A stretch of 64,000 nucleotides of DNA, from contig OX235279.1 in NCBI GenBank assembly GCA_944472155.2, positions 56,703,564-56,767,563 on the forward strand, given 5' to 3'. The notes under the pieces were generated by a model. It was not told where the DNA came from. It worked only from the letters and a program-made list of their open reading frames with translations, and searched no databases. Shown here piece after piece: positions 59,401 through 64,000 of the stretch (positions are counted from its first letter, which is position 1; each line of letters opens with the position of its first letter). This DNA is from Trichobilharzia szidati. Its lineage: Eukaryota; Platyhelminthes; Trematoda; Strigeidida; Schistosomatidae. The translations under genes and the position numbers were made by a program.

Positions 59401-62400
59401 TTAATAAGGATTTCCTATGCATCAGCTAACATCACACCTTCATGTCTGTTCACACTGTTAGTATCTAGAATTTTATGATGAGACGTATTTTGAGAATTAT
59501 GGTGTTTGGGATTGGAGTTTAGTAGAAGCACCCTGTCGGACGTTTTGCTTTGTCTTCTTTCTGAAGATTGAGCTGCTTTATTCGACCTACTGGAGTTGTC
59601 AGGTGACTCGACAGCTACGGATTTAGGATATGCATTCTGTTGCAGACAAGGGAGAGTGAAAACCCGATGATTGTTCCAATTACACAGTTTCTTTGTTAAT
59701 TTAATTCGATTGCAAAATAATTCAAATGAACTGTCGTCAAGATTTGACAGAATAGTTCTAAAATATTTGGGCACCGAGTGAGAAGTAGACATTTGTCAAA
59801 AATTATATTTGTAAAATCTCAGCGAGATTGAAATGAGTAGTTCCAAGGTTTCGTTCGGCAATCTGGTCCGAACTTCTTCAGGGAAATTAATCGAAATTAA
59901 CATAACAGGGGTTTATATATGAAGGGAAGATCACTTGTTTTTAAAAACTTTGTCCAATCATGAGTCATTCAACAAGTATAATAAACAAAATTCTATGAGC
60001 TGTGATCAAAATTTGACCCCGGACTTACAAATATTGGTCTACCTATGTTAAACACTTTAAACAGAGTGTGTATGTGTGTGTGTGGGTAAACAGTTGTAAA
60101 ACATTTCTTAACGTCTGCATAAGAAGGTATGGACAGTCGAGAATTTTGACCAAGTATTAATAATTAGTGATACATATCCATTTTTTATTTATTAATAAGG
60201 ATTTCCTATGCATCAGCTAACATCACACCTTCATGTCTGTTCACACTGTTAGTATCTAGAATTTTATGATGAGACGTATTTTGAGAATTATGGTGTTTGG
60301 GATTGGAGTTTAGTAGAAGCACCCTGTCGGACGTTTTGCTTTGTCTTCTTTCTGAAGATTGAGCTGCTTTATTCGACCTACTGGAGTTGTCAGGTGACTC
60401 GACAGCTACGGATTTAGGATATGCATTCTGTTGCAGACAAGGGAGAGTGAAAACCCGATGATTGTTCCAATTACACAGTTTCTTTGTTAATTTAATTCGA
60501 TTGCAAAATAATTCAAATGAACTGTCGTCAAGATTTGACAGAATAGTTCTAAAATATTTGGGCACCGAGTGAGAAGTAGACATTTGTCAAAAATTATATT
60601 TGTAAAATCTCAGCGAGATTGAAATGAGTAGTTCCAAGGTTTCGTTCGGCAATCTGGTCCGAACTTCTTCAGGGAAATTAATCGAAATTAACATAACAGG
60701 GGTTTATATATGAAGGGAAGATCACTTGTTTTTAAAAACTTTGTCCAATCATGAGTCATTCAACAAGTATAATAAACAAAATTCTATGAGCTGTGATCAA
60801 AATTTGACCCCGGACTTACAAATATTGGTCTACCTATGTTAAACACTTTAAACAGAGTGTGTATGTGTGTGTGTGGGTAAACAGTTGTAAAACATTTCTT
60901 AACGTCTGCATAAGAAGGTATGGACAGTCGAGAATTTTGACCAAGTATTAATAATTAGTGATACATATCCATTTTTTATTTATTAATAAGGATTTCCTAT
61001 GCATCAGCTAACATCACACCTTCATGTCTGTTCACACTGTTAGTATCTAGAATTTTATGATGAGACGTATTTTGAGAATTATGGTGTTTGGGATTGGAGT
61101 TTAGTAGAAGCACCCTGTCGGACGTTTTGCTTTGTCTTCTTTCTGAAGATTGAGCTGCTTTATTCGACCTACTGGAGTTGTCAGGTGACTCGACAGCTAC
61201 GGATTTAGGATATGCATTCTGTTGCAGACAAGGGAGAGTGAAAACCCGATGATTGTTCCAATTACACAGTTTCTTTGTTAATTTAATTCGATTGCAAAAT
61301 AATTCAAATGAACTGTCGTCAAGATTTGACAGAATAGTTCTAAAATATTTGGGCACCGAGTGAGAAGTAGACATTTGTCAAAAATTATATTTGTAAAATC
61401 TCAGCGAGATTGAAATGAGTAGTTCCAAGGTTTCGCTCGGAAATCTGGTCCGAACTTCTTCAGGGAAATTAGTCGAAATCAACATAACAGGGGTTTATAT
61501 ATGAAAGGAAGATCACTTGTTTTTAAAAACTTTGTCCAATCATGAGTCATTCAACAAGTATAATAAACAAAATTCTATGAGCTGTGATCAAAATTTGACC
61601 CCGGACTTACAAATATTGGTCTACCTATGTTAAACACTTTAAACAGAGTGTGTATGTGTGTGTGTGGGTAAACAGTTGTAAAACATTTCTTAACGTCTGC
61701 ATAAGAAGGTATGGACAGTCGAGAATTTTGACCAAGTATTAATAATTAGTGATACATATCCATTTTTTATTTATTAATAAGGATTTCCTATGCATCAGCT
61801 AACATCACACCTTCATGTCTGTTCACACTGTTAGTATCTAGAATTTTATGATGAGACGTATTTTGAGAATTATGGTGTTTGGGATTGGAGTTTAGTAGAA
61901 GCACCCTGTCGGACGTTTTGCTTTGTCTTCTTTCTGAAGATTGAGCTGCTTTATTCGACCTACTGGAGTTGTCAGGTGACTCGACAGCTACGGATTTAGG
62001 ATATGCATTCTGTTGCAGACAAGGGAGAGTGAAAACCCGATGATTGTTCCAATTACACAGTTTCTTTGTTAATTTAATTCGATTGCAAAATAATTCAAAT
62101 GAACTGTCGTCAAGATTTGACAGAATAGTTCTAAAATATTTGGGCACCGAGTGAGAAGTAGACATTTGTCAAAAATTATATTTGTAAAATCTCAGCGAGA
62201 TTGAAATGAGTAGTTCCAAGGTTTCGTTCGGCAATCTGGTCCGAACTTCTTCAGGGAAATTAATCGAAATCAACATAACAGGGGTTTATATATGAAGGGA
62301 AGATCACTTGTTTTTAAAAACTTTGTCCAATCATGAGTCATTCAACAAGTATAATAAACAAAATTCTATGAGCTGTGATCAAAATTTGACCCCGGACTTA

Positions 62401-64000
62401 CAAATATTGGTCTACCTATGTTAAACACTTTAAACAGAGTGTGTATGTGTGTGTGTGGGTAAACAGTTGTAAAACACTTCTTAACGTCTGCATAAGAAGG
62501 TATGGACAGTCGAGAATTTTGACCAAGTATTAATAATTACTGATACATATCCATTTTTTATTTATTAATAAGGATTTCCTATGCATCAGCTAACATCACA
62601 CCTTCATGTCTGTTCACACTGTTAGTATCTAGAATTTTATGATGAGACGTATTTTGAGAATTATGGTGTTTGGGATTGGAGTTTAGTAGAAGCACCCTGT
62701 CGGACGTTTTGCTTTGTCTTCTTTCTGAAGATTGAGCTGCTTTATTCGACCTACTGGAGTTGTCAGGTGACTCGACAGCTACGGATTTAGGATATGCATT
62801 CTGTTGCAGACAAGGGAGAGTGAAAACCCGATGATTGTTCCAATTACACAGTTTCTTTGTTAATTTAATTCGATTGCAAAATAATTCAAATGAACTGTCG
62901 TCAAGATTTGACAGAATAGTTCTAAAATATTTGGGCACCGAGTGAGAAGTAGACATTTGTCAAAAATTATATTTGTAAAATCTCAGCGAGATTGAAATGA
63001 GTAGTTCCAAGGTTTCGTTCGGCAATCTGGTCCGAACTTCTTCAGGGAAATTAATCGAAATCAACATAACAGGGGTTTATATATGAAAGGAAGATCACTT
63101 GTTTTTAAAAACTTTGTCCAATCATGAGTCATTCAACAAGTATAATAAACAAAATTCTATGAGCTGTGATCAAAATTTGACCCCGGACTTACAAATATTG
63201 GTCTACCTATGTTAAACACTTTAAACAGAGTGTGTATGTGTGTGTGTGGGTAAACAGTTGTAAAACATTTCTTAACGTCTGCATAAGAAGGTATGGACAG
63301 TCGAGAATTTTGACCAAGTATTAATAATTAGTGATACATATCCATTTTTTATTTATTAATAAGGATTTCCTATGCATCAGCTAACATCACACCTTCATGT
63401 CTGTTCACACTGTTAGTATCTAGAATTTTATGATGAGACGTATTTTGAGAATTATGGTGTTTGGGATTGGAGTTTAGTAGAAGCACCCTGTCGGACGTTT
63501 TGCTTTGTCTTCTTTCTGAAGATTGAGCTGCTTTATTCGACCTACTGGAGTTGTCAGGTGACTCGACAGCTACGGATTTAGGATATGCATTCTGTTGCAG
63601 ACAAGGGAGAGTGAAAACCCGATGATTGTTCCAATTACACAGTTTCTTTGTTAATTTAATTCGATTGCAAAATAATTCAAATGAACTGTCGTCAAGATTT
63701 GACAGAATAGTTCTAAAATATTTGGGCACCGAGTGAGAAGTAGACATTTGTCAAAAATTATATTTGTAAAATCTCAGCGAGATTGAAATGAGTAGTTCCA
63801 AGGTTTCGCTCGGCAATCTGGTCCGAACTTCTTCAGGGAAATTAGTCGAAATCAACATAACAGGGGTTTATATATGAAAGGAAGATCACTTGTTTTTAAA
63901 AACTTTGTCCAATCATGAGTCATTCAACAAGTATAATAAACAAAATTCTATGAGCTGTGATCAAAATTTGACCCCGGACTTACAAATATTGGTCTACCTA

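Larger units (their letters stand above)
43117..64000 (-). repeat. Tandem array, exact 791-bp period, at least 26 units
   Basis: Head-to-tail units from the gap to the right edge. The ORF in each unit lies at exact 791-base steps from 43,595-43,972 to 63,370-63,747, so no unit has gained or lost a base, even in the internal (TG)n tract. Units differ at about 20 positions by eye, almost all outside the ORF. Each unit on the minus strand has, in order, a TATA-like box, a hammerhead-like core, a 125-codon ORF and overlapping AATAAA signals. The left unit is cut by the gap and the right by the window end. It may be a satellite derived from the 5' part of a Penelope-like element. Confidence 0.97.

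Noticed and set aside
43117..64000. CRISPR array
   Set aside because: Units are 791 bases, identical throughout with no unique spacers, and the context is eukaryotic.

Overview
The window looks like nuclear DNA of a flatworm, most likely a blood fluke (Schistosomatidae). The case rests on AT-rich sequence, sparse short exons with GT/AG borders and kilobase introns, and a dense load of Penelope-like, RTE-like and CR1-like retroelement fragments, a tRNA-derived SINE and a MULE/FAR1-type transposase relic. The species assignment is inference. Nothing bacterial, organellar or viral is apparent.

Layout. (1) 1-9,084: four phase-compatible exons of a minus-strand gene that begins at 9,084 and runs off the left edge. 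It encodes an acidic N-terminus with an LDLY motif, a coiled coil and a long serine-rich region; the FLASH/CASP8AP2 family is the best guess. Its second intron carries an RTE fragment and a Penelope-like element with an inverted terminal fragment. (2) 9,120-17,600: a decayed MULE/FAR1-SWIM transposase copy, a second partial copy, a reverse-strand SINE, and two copies of a repeat of about 1 kb, one split by a CR1-like insertion. (3) 17,600-31,300: mostly unassigned, with two nearly identical decayed RTE fragments (17.9 and 28.6 kb), an endonuclease relic (21.3 kb) and a possible small two-exon gene (29.4-29.9 kb). (4) 32,446-40,234: a complete three-exon plus-strand gene for a DUSP23-type phosphatase of 154 residues. 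Its intron 1 holds a SINE and three antisense RTE copies; a CR1-like copy lies just upstream. (5) 40,960-42,620: another RTE fragment, then a pLTR-like pair and a Penelope-like N-terminal ORF that runs into a 496-base assembly gap. (6) 43,117-64,000: a head-to-tail array with an exact 791-base period, 26 complete ORF copies, open at the right edge.

The array is the most unusual part. On the minus strand each unit has a TATA-like box, a hammerhead-ribozyme-like core, a 125-codon ORF and two overlapping AATAAA signals just after the stop, so each unit looks like a compact transcription cassette. Variation among units lies almost entirely outside the ORF. One common variant turns a G-U wobble in the predicted ribozyme stem II into a Watson-Crick pair. 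The unit is plausibly an amplified 5' part of a Penelope-like element (pLTR plus ORF start), or a retrozyme-like repeat. These structure and family calls were made by eye.
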